Below are positions 6,644 through 17,000 of a stretch of 30,649 nucleotides of DNA, in pieces (position 1 is the first letter of the stretch; every line of letters starts with the position of its first letter). Location of the stretch: positions 1-30,649 of the forward strand of contig JAEXHR010000134.1 of NCBI GenBank assembly GCA_023449855.1. The letters run 5' to 3'. A model generated the notes under the pieces. The model was not told where the DNA came from, did not search any database, and was given only the letters and a program-made list of their open reading frames with translations. The stretch is from Pseudomonadota bacterium. Its GTDB lineage: Bacteria; Pseudomonadota; Alphaproteobacteria; Rhizobiales; Xanthobacteraceae. Both the position numbers and the translations under genes were made by a program.

Positions 6644-7597
6644 ATGGCAAAAGGCTTCGCATCCACCACCGACATGACCGAGAAGACAATCACCTTCTCG
6701 GAGATCGGCCCCGACCTCTATGCCTTCACCGCGGAGGGCGATCCGAATTCGGCAGTCATCGTCGGCGACGACGGCTGTATCGTATTCGACGCGCAGGCGA
6801 CGCCGGCACTGGCGAGCAAGGTGATCGAGCGCGTGCGCACCGTCACCGACAAGCCGATCAAATATGTGGTGTTGTCGCATTATCACGCGGTGCGCGTGCT
6901 CGGCGCCTCGGCCTTCCAGGCGCAGGGCGTCGTCGCCTCGCAGGAGACCTATCGCCTGGTCGAGGAGCGCGGCCAGCAGGACTGGGATTCCGAGTTCGGC
7001 CGTTTCCCGCGCCTGTTCCAGGGTTCCGAGAGCATTCCCGGCCTCACCTGGCCGACGCTGACGTTCGAAGGCGAGATGTCGATCTATCTCGGCAAGCGCG
7101 AGGTGCGGCTGATGCAACTCGGCGCCGGTCACACCTCCGGCGACATCGTCGCCTGGGTGCCGGACGCCGAGGTGATGTTCTCCGGCGACCTGATCGAATA
7201 TCACTCGGCCTGCTATTGCGGCGATGCGTGGCTGCGCGAATGGCCGGCGACGCTGGACGAAATCCGCGGGTTCAATCCCAAGGCAATCGCCCCCGGCCGC
7301 GGCGATGCATTGAAGGGCCTCGACACCACGCGCGAGGCGATCGCCATGACGCGCGATTTCGTGACGTCGCTCTATGGCGCTGCCGAGATGTCGGTGGCCA
7401 AGGGGCGCAGCCTCAAGGAGAGCATGGCGGCGACCCGCGACGTCATGGACAAGAAGTTCGGCAGCTTCGCCATCTACGAGCACTGCCTGCCCTTCAATGT
7501 CTCGCGAGCCTATGACGAGGCGTCGGGCATCGACGATCCGGTGATCTGGACCGACAAACGCGACCGCGAGATGTGGGCCGCCCTGCAGGGAGATTGA
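6644..7597 (+). CDS. MBL-fold metallo-hydrolase-like protein with altered metal site
   Basis: Metallo-beta-lactamase-fold protein of 317 residues in the homogentisate operon. The first-site ligands are present: H79-Y-H81 after YVVLSHYH, H163 in GAGHTSGD, and the bridging-type D182 in FSGDLIEY. The second-site ligands are not: the usual HxHxDH reads HYHAVR (V83, R84), and the usual late G-H-G reads P217-G-R219-G. It is therefore expected to bind one metal or to use an unusual mechanism. The start has AGAAGGA about ten bases upstream. The stop is three bases before hmgA, so it is co-translated with the pathway enzymes. Its role is unknown; hydrolysis of a lactone or thioester side-product such as homogentisate lactone is only a guess. 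Confidence 0.88.
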   Translation: MAKGFASTTDMTEKTITFSEIGPDLYAFTAEGDPNSAVIVGDDGCIVFDAQATPALASKVIERVRTVTDKPIKYVVLSHYHAVRVLGASAFQAQGVVASQETYRLVEERGQQDWDSEFGRFPRLFQGSESIPGLTWPTLTFEGEMSIYLGKREVRLMQLGAGHTSGDIVAWVPDAEVMFSGDLIEYHSACYCGDAWLREWPATLDEIRGFNPKAIAPGRGDALKGLDTTREAIAMTRDFVTSLYGAAEMSVAKGRSLKESMAATRDVMDKKFGSFAIYEHCLPFNVSRAYDEASGIDDPVIWTDKRDREMWAALQGD

Positions 7598-7600
7598 GCC

Positions 7601-8947
7601 ATGAACATCAACACTGCTCCTGACAAGATCAGCCGCGCCTCCGCCCAGGTGACGCCGGGTTACATGTCCGGCTTCGGCAATTCCTTCGAGACGGAGGCGC
7701 TGCCCGGCGCGCTGCCGATCGGCCGCAACTCGCCGCAGCGCTGCGCCTACGGTCTCTATGCCGAGCAGCTTTCGGGCTCGCCCTTCACGGCGCCGCGCGG
7801 CACCAATGAGCGCTCATGGCTGTATCGCATCCGCCCGTCGGTGAAACACTCCGGTCGTTTCACCAAGGTGGACCGCAAGCACTGGCGCACCGCGCCGTGC
7901 CACGAGAACGATCTCCCCATCGCACAATTGCGCTGGGATCCGCTGCCGATGCCGGGAGAGAAGCTCACTTTCGTGGAGAGCATCCACACCATGACGACGG
8001 CGGGCGATGCCAGCGCGCAGGCCGGCATGGCCGCGCATGTCTATCTGATCACCTCATCCATGGTGGATCAGAACTTCTACAATGCCGATGGCGAACTGAT
8101 GTTCGTGCTGCAGCAGGGCAGATTGCTGATCGTCACCGAATTCGGCCGCATCGATGCCGAGCCCGGCGAGATCGTGGTGATCCCGCGCGGCGTCAAATTT
8201 CGCGTCGAGCTGCCGGACGGCCCCGCGCGCGGCTATCTCTGCGAGAATTACGGCGGCGCCTTCACGCTGCCGGAACGCGGCCCGATCGGCGCGAACTGCC
8301 TCGCCAATGCGCGCGACTTCCTCACGCCGGTGGCGTCCTATGAAGACAAGGACGCGCCGACCGAACTCTATGTGAAATGGGGCGGCGAACTCTATGTGAC
8401 AAAGCTCGGCCACTCGCCCATCGATGTCGTGGCCTGGCACGGCAATTACGCGCCTTATAAATACGACCTGCGTACGTTCTCGCCGATCGGCGCCATCGGC
8501 TTCGATCACCCAGATCCGTCGATCTTCACGGTGCTTACCTCGCCGTCGGAAACGGCGGGCACGGCGAATATCGATTTCGTCATCTTCCCGGAACGCTGGA
8601 TGGTGGGCGAAAACACCTTCCGTCCGCCGTGGTATCACATGAACATCATGTCGGAATTCATGGGGCTGATCTACGGTGTCTACGATGCCAAGCCGCAGGG
8701 TTTTGTCCCCGGCGGCATCAGCCTGCACAATATGATGCTGCCGCACGGGCCGGATCGCGAGGCATTCGATCATGCCAGCAATGGCGAACTGAAGCCGGTG
8801 AAGCTCACGGGCACCATGGCCTTCATGTTCGAGACGCGCTTCCCGCAGCGGGTCACCGAATATGCAGCAACGACACCGGCACTGCAGAGCGATTATGCCG
8901 ATTGCTGGAACGGACTCGAAAAACGCTTCGATCCGGGCAAACCGTGA
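7601..8947 (+). CDS. hmgA: Homogentisate 1,2-dioxygenase
   Basis: Cytoplasmic non-haem iron dioxygenase (448 residues) that opens the homogentisate ring to 4-maleylacetoacetate. The N-terminal YMSGFGNSFETEALPGALPIGRNSPQRCAYGLYAEQLSG is diagnostic. The iron triad aligns by spacing with the human enzyme (H335, E341, H371): here H346 and E352 in WYHMNIMSEFMGL, and H382 in MMLPHGPD. Start ATG 7601 lies three bases after the MBL-fold stop, with GGGAGA at 7588-7593 as the ribosome site. Length is normal. It is the central enzyme of the operon and fixes the pathway as homogentisate degradation. Confidence 0.98.
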   Translation: MNINTAPDKISRASAQVTPGYMSGFGNSFETEALPGALPIGRNSPQRCAYGLYAEQLSGSPFTAPRGTNERSWLYRIRPSVKHSGRFTKVDRKHWRTAPCHENDLPIAQLRWDPLPMPGEKLTFVESIHTMTTAGDASAQAGMAAHVYLITSSMVDQNFYNADGELMFVLQQGRLLIVTEFGRIDAEPGEIVVIPRGVKFRVELPDGPARGYLCENYGGAFTLPERGPIGANCLANARDFLTPVASYEDKDAPTELYVKWGGELYVTKLGHSPIDVVAWHGNYAPYKYDLRTFSPIGAIGFDHPDPSIFTVLTSPSETAGTANIDFVIFPERWMVGENTFRPPWYHMNIMSEFMGLIYGVYDAKPQGFVPGGISLHNMMLPHGPDREAFDHASNGELKPVKLTGTMAFMFETRFPQRVTEYAATTPALQSDYADCWNGLEKRFDPGKP

Positions 8948-8953
8948 GGCGAC

Positions 8954-9604
8954 ATGAGCACACAGCCTGACGCTATCCTCTATGGCTATTTCCGCTCCAC
9001 GGCCGCCTATCGCGTCCGCATCGCGCTGGGCCTGAAAGGCCTCGGCGCGGATCAGCATTATGTGCATCTGCGCAAGGGTGAGCAGACCCAGCCGGCCTAT
9101 CGCAAGATCAATCCGGCCGGGCTCGTGCCCTACTTCATCGAGGGCGACCTGCATCTCGCGCAATCGCTCGCGATCATCGAATATCTCGATGAAACCCATC
9201 CGATGCCGCCGCTGCTGCCCAGGGGCGCCGCGGCGCGCGCCATCGCCCGCGAGATGGCGCAGGTGGTGTGCTGCGACATTCACCCGATCGGCAATCTGCG
9301 CGTGCTCAACCGCCTGATCGATCTGGGCGTCGATGACGCGGCTCGCACGGCCTGGTCGCAGCACTGGATCGCGGCCGGCTTCGACGCCATCGAGGCCCGG
9401 CTGGCCGGGCTCGATGCCGCTCCCTTCGCGTTCGGCGATCAGCCGACGCTCGCCGATATCTGCATCGTTCCGCAGGTGTTCAACGCACGTCGCTTCGGCC
9501 TCGATCTCGCACCCTATCCCCGCATTCGCGCCATCGATGCCGCTGCCGCGAAAGTCGAAGCATTTACCGCCGCCGAACCGGGCCGCCAGCCCGACGCCGA
9601 GTGA
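8954..9604 (+). CDS. maiA: Maleylacetoacetate isomerase (zeta-class GST)
   Basis: Glutathione-dependent cis-trans isomerase (216 residues) producing fumarylacetoacetate from maleylacetoacetate. The N-terminal thioredoxin-like GST domain shows GYFRSTAAYRVRIALGLKG (residues 11-29), NPAGLVPYFIEGD and LAQSLAIIEYLDETHP for glutathione binding. The C-terminal helical domain contains ADICIVPQVFNARRFGLDL. The eukaryotic zeta motif SSC is S15-T16-A17, so the cysteine is absent, as in many bacterial family members. The ATG is six bases after the hmgA stop (GTGAGGCGAC between). It lies between hmgA and fahA, the expected place. Confidence 0.95.
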   Translation: MSTQPDAILYGYFRSTAAYRVRIALGLKGLGADQHYVHLRKGEQTQPAYRKINPAGLVPYFIEGDLHLAQSLAIIEYLDETHPMPPLLPRGAAARAIAREMAQVVCCDIHPIGNLRVLNRLIDLGVDDAARTAWSQHWIAAGFDAIEARLAGLDAAPFAFGDQPTLADICIVPQVFNARRFGLDLAPYPRIRAIDAAAAKVEAFTAAEPGRQPDAE

Positions 9605-9627
9605 GACACCAACCGTCCGGACATCCC

Positions 9628-10896
9628 ATGCATCCCAACGATCCCGCGCTCCGTTCCTTCATCGACGTCGATCCCACCTCCGACTTCCCGATCCAGAACC
9701 TGCCTTACGGCGTGTTTTCCACATCGGGCACGCCCCCGCGCGTCGGCGTCGCCATCGGCGATTTCGTGCTGGATCTTGCGGTCATCGAAGCTGCCGGCCT
9801 GCTCGATCTCGGCGGAGCCAAAGGCGTATTTGCGCAACCATCCATCAACGCTTTCATGGCGCTTGGCCCGAAACGATGGACAGCGACCCGCGCACGCATC
9901 AGCGCCCTGTTGCGCCATGACAATACCGAGCTGCGCGACGATGCCGCGTTGCGCGCGCGTGCAATCCTGCTGCGCAAGGATGTGACGCTGCATCTGCCGC
10001 TCACCGTTGCCGGCTTCGCCGATTTCTACTCGTCGAAGGAACACGCCACCAATGTCGGCATCATGTTTCGCGGCAAGGATAATGCGCTGCAGCCGAACTG
10101 GCTGCATATGCCCATCGGCTATAACGGCCGCGCTTCGACGGTGGTGGTCAGCGGCACCAAGGTGCCTCGCCCGCGCGGGCAGTTGAAGCCGCCGAATGTC
10201 GACGCGCCATCCTTCGGTCCGTGCAAGCGGCTCGACTTCGAGCTGGAGCTGGGCGTGGTGATCGGCCAGGCCTCCCCCATGGGCGGCATGCTCACCGAAG
10301 CGCAGGCGGAGGAGAGCATCTTCGGCTTCACGTTGCTGAACGACTGGAGCGCCCGCGACATCCAGCAATGGGAGTATGTCCCGCTCGGCCCATTCCTCGG
10401 CAAGAGCTTTGCCACATCGATCAGCCCGTGGATCGTGACGCGCGAGGCGCTGGAGCCGTTCCGCGTTCATGGCCCGGTGCAAGACCCCGCGCCGCTTCCG
10501 CATCTGCAGCAGCGCGGCGCCAATAATTACGACCTGCATCTCGAAGTCGATCTGCGCGGCGCCGGCACCTCGCAGCCGGTGCGGATTTCGACCACCAATT
10601 CAAAACTGATGTACTGGTCGTCGGTGCAGCAGCTCGTGCATCAGGCGTCCAATGGCTGCGCCATCGACGTCGGTGACCTGCTCGGCTCCGGCACGATCAG
10701 CGGACCGGAGAAGGATCAGCGCGGCAGCCTGCTGGAAATTTCCTGGAACGGCTCGGAGCCGCTCGACATGCCGGACGGCAGCAAGCGTTCATTCCTGGAG
10801 GATGGCGACAGTCTCATGATGCGCGGCTGGTGCCAAGGCGACGGATATCGCATCGGCTTCGGCGAGGTCGAAGGCACGATCGCTGCGGCGCGCTGA
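9628..10896 (+). CDS. fahA: Fumarylacetoacetase
   Basis: Final enzyme of the pathway, which cleaves fumarylacetoacetate to fumarate and acetoacetate (422 residues). Metal-ligand positions match human FAH (D126, E199, E201, D233) with a constant offset of six: D132 in DFYSSKEHATNVG, E205 and E207 in FELELGVVIG, D239 in NDWSARDIQQWEY. Further hallmarks are YNGRASTVVVSGTKVPRPRGQ and DLLGSGTISGPEKDQRGSLLEI. ATG 9628 gives the family N-terminus (PNDPALRSFIDVDPTSDFPIQNLPYGVF); a GTG at 9601 overlapping the maiA stop is open in frame but adds only nine non-conserved residues. It is the last gene of the operon, followed by a hairpin. Confidence 0.97.
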   Translation: MHPNDPALRSFIDVDPTSDFPIQNLPYGVFSTSGTPPRVGVAIGDFVLDLAVIEAAGLLDLGGAKGVFAQPSINAFMALGPKRWTATRARISALLRHDNTELRDDAALRARAILLRKDVTLHLPLTVAGFADFYSSKEHATNVGIMFRGKDNALQPNWLHMPIGYNGRASTVVVSGTKVPRPRGQLKPPNVDAPSFGPCKRLDFELELGVVIGQASPMGGMLTEAQAEESIFGFTLLNDWSARDIQQWEYVPLGPFLGKSFATSISPWIVTREALEPFRVHGPVQDPAPLPHLQQRGANNYDLHLEVDLRGAGTSQPVRISTTNSKLMYWSSVQQLVHQASNGCAIDVGDLLGSGTISGPEKDQRGSLLEISWNGSEPLDMPDGSKRSFLEDGDSLMMRGWCQGDGYRIGFGEVEGTIAAAR

Positions 10897-10950
10897 CTGC
10901 CGTCGGCCGGCACGACGGCGGCTCGCCCAACGTATTTCGAAGCGAGGAAG

Positions 10951-10981
10951 ATGAGTGGGAAAACGAAGTCTTCCCACTCAT
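10951..10981. terminator. Bidirectional terminator between fahA and the FHA-like gene
   Basis: ATGAGTGGGAA (10951-10961) and TTCCCACTCAT (10971-10981) form a perfect 11-bp stem with a nine-base loop. It lies midway between the convergent fahA stop (10896) and the FHA-like stop (11016). The position suits termination of both transcripts; the T-tracts are weak on both sides. Confidence 0.65.
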
Positions 10982-11015
10982 TGTCATTGAGCGACCAGAA
11001 CGATCGCACGAAGCG

Positions 11016-14000
11016 CTATCGCGCAAACTGGCGACGCTTCTCCGCGGCAAGCTCGGCGATCTGGTCTGCCGTCAACGGACCGAGCCCGAGCACCTGATTG
11101 GAACCTGTCGCATCATAGTTGCGGGTCTCCTTCTGCTTCTGGCGCCGCTCTTCTTCATCGCGCCGCTCGGTGTCGCCATCGGTCCCGCCGCCATAGCCCA
11201 GCACCTCGACGATGATGACCGAGGGCCGTTCGTTGCCGGTCGGCTGGCTGGCATCCTTCACGGCATCGGCCGCCGCCTTGTCCTTGGTTTCTGCGGTCAG
11301 ATTGACCGCAGGCGGCTGGGCCTTCGGCACGCCCTTGCTCTCGCCGGCAACCTTGATGTTGTCGGCATTGAGCACAACGAGTGCCGCGACGTTGAAATTG
11401 CCGCTGACGCGAAGACCGGCGTCGCCGGCATCCACCGTGCCGCCCGGCGCGATCAGATCGAGATCGCCGGGCTCGACGCCGGCAAAGCCGAGGATCGTGC
11501 CGATGCCGGAGCCCGAAATATCGGGCTGCTCTTTCGTCAGCGTGACCGTATCCACGTCGGTCTCCGTCAGCGGCGCCTTCGGCACGCGCGTGGTCTTCGC
11601 GCCCTTGCCGGCATCGATATCGCCGAATGTCGACCAGATCGTCACGTCGCCGCCGCTGAAGGTGAGAATGCGCGAGCGGTTCACGATCACATCGTCGCGG
11701 GCGGCGATGTTGATCCGTCCGGAGCCGAGCGTGACAAGACCGGCCCCCGCTTCGACCGCCTGGTTCAATGCGGCAACCTCAACATTGCCGCCCGGCACCA
11801 GCATATTGATGTCGCCGCCGTTTTCGGTGCGGATCAGCGCGCTGGTGGACAGGATCGACCCCTTCCAGCCATCGCCGGGGAACAGCGCGGCAATGGCGTC
11901 GTAGCCGCGCCGGTAGCCGCCATTCAGCGGACGGTCATTCGCGTCGCGTTCGTTCTGGTCGCGCCCACCCATGCGCAGTTCCTGCATATAGATCTGACGC
12001 AGGAAACGCTGCTGGGTGAGGACCGGCAATGACTGGAATTTCTCCCAGGCCTGCAGTGGCGACAACGTCTCGCTCGTGGCCTGCTTCATGAACGACACCA
12101 GACCGGTGCGGATTTCCTTGATCGTCCCGTCGGCCAGAGTCTTGCGGGCGTCCGTGAGATAGAGCGGCAGCAACTGCCCATCGACGGTCGTCGTCAGATA
12201 GGGCCGCATCGTGCCCACCTTGGATGGATCGAGATAGGTCTTCGACACCGCCGCATAATCCGGCTGCCGGCCGTTCAGGCCGGCGATCATGTCGATGGAT
12301 GCGCCGACGTCGGCCAAGCCCCTGATCTGCCCGTCTTTGACAAGGCCAGATGTATTGTAGCTCTGATTGCCCTGGCTGATAATGACCTGCGACGCAGCGT
12401 GAATGTCGCGCCCGGCCGTCAACAGCAGCGCGCCGGGGCCCTGAATGACCGTGCCGAGCATCCGTTCGGTATTGAGATTGTTGTTGAGAATGTCGTTGCC
12501 GGCATTCAGCCACGTCACGTCGGTGGCATGCAGATTGCGCAAGTTGAGCGTGAGATCGCGGATATCGACCTTCGCCGACAGCAGCGTCTGTTCGTTGGTC
12601 GTCACATTGCCAGCGCGAATGCTGCCGTTCATCGCATAGATGCGGCTGGGCTCCCTGTCATCCGCATTCAGCAGCACGGATGAATTGGACACCCCATTGA
12701 AGTAATTCATGGTCACCGAATAATAGTTCAGTGGGCCGACGGGATTGGTATGCAATAAGGCGAAATGTTCCTCCATCTGACGATGTGTCGGATTGAGTTT
12801 GATGCCGCTGCCGAACGGCTGTAGCGCCGTGGGCAGCATCTCGCGCGTCGCGCGTGACATCACGAGGTTGCCGGGCATGACGTCGTTTGCGGCCAGCATC
12901 ATCAACTCACCATTGGCAGCCGGAAGAACGTTCATGCGGCCCGGGTTCGAAATCGAGCCGTTCAACGCGACGATACTGGTCAGCGCCGGATAAAGACTTG
13001 CATACAGGTTTGCGAACTGAACCGTCGTCCTGCTGGTATCAAACCAGAAAGTGTCGGTCATCACGTCCTGCGACAGATAGTGAACCTGATTGACCAGCGT
13101 GACATCACCGCCGATCGAACTCAGACGGAGCCGCGTGCTATCCGTCTGACCGAGCATGAAAGTCTGGCTATCAGATGTCGGCTTGGACGGATCCAACGCC
13201 ATCAACGGATCGAGAATGGCCTGCAGCCGCATATGCCCTGCCGTGCGGGCATTCAATGTAGCGTCACCAAGCGCCATCACCGGCGCGATATCGTAGGACA
13301 TCATGCCGCCAGACGTATCGAACGAACGCCCACGTACAGTCCGACCGACCGTGAACGTCCCCGCATCGATCGTTCCGGCACCGCGTGCGATATAATAGTT
13401 ACCCGCCTTGATATCGCCGCCTGCCGACACATCGAATGTGCCGCCATTGTCGACCTGCAGCGCACGCGTATCGCCCGGTGCCGTGCCGCCATGGACACGG
13501 CCGGTGGTCGCGAGCACCACCATCAGATTGTCGAGATCGCCGCCCGCCTGCACGCGGACGTTGCCGCCGCCGAGCACGCCGATGCCCTGGGTGAAGCCGG
13601 CATAGTTGATCCACCAGGTCGCCTGTTGGCTGGTGAAGTTGAAACGGTCGTCGGTCAGACCGTCCTTCTTTAGCCAATGCGTGTAGAGCATGTTGTTGGC
13701 ATTGTCGGCCGGCAGCGTGGTGCTGATGCTGCCATTCGCGGCGACAGCCAGATGCCCGCCGAAAATGCCGTATTCGGCTCCCGCCGGCGCGACAAAATCG
13801 GAATGCGGCGTCACGTCGTTGCGGCCTGCGGTGTAGATCACCGACTGGTAATGCGCGAGTTGGATGTCGCGACCGGCCCGCACGGCAATGTCGCCGGTGC
13901 CGGTGCGGATCTGATAGCCTTGGGTGGCATCGCCGACGACCAGCGATCCCGCCCCCGCCGCAAGCGCCGCGAGCGGCTTGACCGACAGCGTGTCCGCCGC

Positions 14001-17000
14001 GCCGAGATCGGCGCCGGCGACGAGACGGATATCCCAGGAGTCCTGCGCCAGCAGTCTGCCGCTTCGCGTGACATCACTGAAGCCGTCGCCGAGATTGCCG
14101 TTGATGTGCAGATTTCCGGCAGCCCGCAATGTGAGCCCGCCCTCGCGCGAGGCGAGGCCGGACAGATCCCAATCGACGCCCAGCGTCAGATCGGCATCGC
14201 TGCGGATCTCCACACCGGCTGCGACTGTAACGGCGTTACCGATCCCGAGACGGGTCTTGATATCGCTGGCATGGACCGCGAAATCGTTGGCGGCCGCGTT
14301 GGCCTGATCGCGCAACGCGGCGTCGATGGTGGTGACCACCGTCGCCGGACGCCAGACGCCCTCCAGCACCGTCGAGCGAGCACCGATGACCGTCGCCGCA
14401 AGACGATCGACGGCCGCATGATCCGGGCCGGCGACTTGCGCCGTACGGAAACGCACCTTGCCGCCATTGCCACCGGAGACATCGATGACGCCGCCGCGAA
14501 TGTCGAGACGCCCACCGGACGCATCGAGCAGCACCCGACCGCTGCCGAGCTCCGTCGTGGAGCGCGCCAACAGATTGGCCGTATTTGTCATCACCAGGCC
14601 GTTGCCTGCGGAGACCGTGATATTGCCGCCATAGGCCGCGCTGGCATCGATGGCGCCGGTGATCGTCACTCTGCCTGCATCGGCGCTGAGATCGAAACTC
14701 TCCACGCGGGTCGTGCCATCAACCACGACATCGCCAGTGCGGATACGGAACGCGCGCGAACGCGTGAAGCCAGCATTTTCCAGTTGCTGCGAGAAGCCGG
14801 CAAAATCGGGCAAGGTGCCGATATCGAGCGTGAACGAACCGCCCTTGCCCGCCGCGGCATGCGCATCGACCGTGCCATTCAGCGCCACGGTTCCGCCGCC
14901 GGAAGCGACCGCCGTAAGTTTGCCCGCATCGCCGCCGCCAGTTGCCGCAGCAAGATTCAACGTCGAGCCGGCATGGGTCACCACGCTGCCGCCGACGGCG
15001 GTCAGCTCGATACTGCCCGCGCTGGCATGGGCCGTCACGTCGTTGAAGTCCTTGCTGAACCCGCCGACATCGATGATGCCGCCGCCGAGTACATTGACGG
15101 TGCCCGCGGTCGCCGTCAGCGACACGCTGCCGCCGAGTGCGTCGATACGGCCGCCGAAATCGAGACTGGCGCCAGTGAGAGCCCAGCGCGAGCCCAGGCT
15201 GTCGGGATCGCGCGGCGCCGCGCTTCCGCGCGACGTAACCGCCAGATGCCCCGTCGCCAGCACCGACTGGCTCGCCCCATTCGCCCCGGTCATCAGCGGT
15301 GCGATCAGGCTGAGATTACCCGCGACATCCAGACTGCCGTTGCCTTGGCCGGCGATCGTCGTCGCTGCAAGCGTCACGTTGTTGAAGCCACGGACAGACT
15401 TGGCACCCGTGCCGAGCACGATGCGTTCGGCATCGAGCGCGAGCGTGCCTTGCGCTGCGACCATCGGATCGACGAAAGCGCCGCCACTGTTGCGCAACGT
15501 GACGGTCCTGCCGGACACTTTGGTCGCACCGGCGCTGTAACCGACCAGCCCTGCGGCATCGAGCGTCACCGACCTGAGACCGGCCGCGCCGAAATCGATC
15601 CCGGTATGGAAGTCGATGGTCGAATAGCTGCGCAGCGTCAGATTCCGAGCGTGGCTGAAACGCGCGAGCCCTGCGGCATCGAAGACGAGGCCCGTATTGC
15701 CGCCGCCGAAGCCGATCCGGCCTCCCGACAGCGTGATGTCCTGCGCAGATATCTGCGCAGAAGCGGCCAGCGTCGCGTTACGCGTCGCATCGATCAGCAA
15801 CGCTTCGCCGCCTGCAATCACGGCGCCGGCGCCGATCTCGACCGTGCCCGATGCCGTGCTGTCGACATTCGTGCGACGCACGCTGGCGGCGCCGCCATTG
15901 GAGAGACGGATCAGCGCGCCGAAATCGCGCGCCGGCGATGCGTCCTGCGGAACCAGGGTGATGTCGCCGGTATCGGTGGTCGCGACGCCTTCGGCGCGCA
16001 ACACGCTGCCGGCTCCGATGACGATATCGCCGCTTGCGGCCAGGATGATCTCCGGGCCGACCAGGGCGCTGTCCGCGCCGTTACGCACCACGATGCTGCC
16101 GGCCTGCACATTGACCGACACGCCGAGATTGGTGGCGGTGCGGACACCGCCAAGCAACAGGCTCGCCGCACCGAAATTGCTGAGGCGGCTGGAGTCGATG
16201 ATCAGATAGCCACCAAGCCCGCTGGTATCGGCGCCGGCGCCAACCACTGCGATATTTGTCGCGGCGATATCGACGACACCGGCGCGGCCGCCGGGTGCCG
16301 GCTGCGACAACAACTGCCCGTCCAGCACCAGCTGGTCGCGCGCCTTGAACACCACCGCGCCACCGTCCGACGGCAACCGCGGCGTCACCACGTCGACGCC
16401 GAGCTTGCGATACTGCGTCAGCTTGAACGCCTCGGACGCAAAGAATGTATTGGCGCTCGCTTCGTTGTATTCGGAATAGGACCGGATCACCCGACCGTCC
16501 ATCACGCGCCAGCTCGCCGCCTGCACATCCGCCGAACCATCGAGATTGCTGCCGAGACGACCGGACATCAACACGGTGCCGTCGAGCATGCGCGTCGTGC
16601 TGCGCACCGGATTGCCCGCGGTGCCGGCGACGACCTGCACGGCATAGGCGCCAGGCAGCAGCGCATATTGCGGCGGGAGCAGATTGTACCAGCCGGCGGC
16701 GAGACCGCCGCCACCGGCGAGCCAGATCCGCCCACCCGTCGCAATCGCATCGTTCTTCGGCGCAGTCGCCGATGCAAGGGCCGGAACAACCGCGTAGACG
16801 CCCTTCATCGCCAGAATATCGTGCGAGCCGCCGCTGCCGACGACGAACTCCGACGCCACCAGATCGCCGCCGCCGCGAATATCGACGCTCGCGCCCGCAG
16901 CTACACTGACCGCCGGTGCGTCCAGCAGAAGCTTCTTCTCGGGCGGCGCCGTGAGGACGATCGGGAAACCCGATCTGACCGGCAGCGCCCAGTCTTCGCC

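Noticed and set aside
9601..9627. GTG at 9601 as start of fahA, overlapping the maiA stop
   Set aside because: It adds nine residues unlike fumarylacetoacetase N-termini; ATG 9628 gives metal-ligand spacing and N-terminus in line with the family.
10830..12032. Plus-strand frame running from inside fahA over the terminator into the FHA-like gene
   Set aside because: It crosses the convergent terminator hairpin and two coding genes and shows no domain. It is a by-product of high GC.
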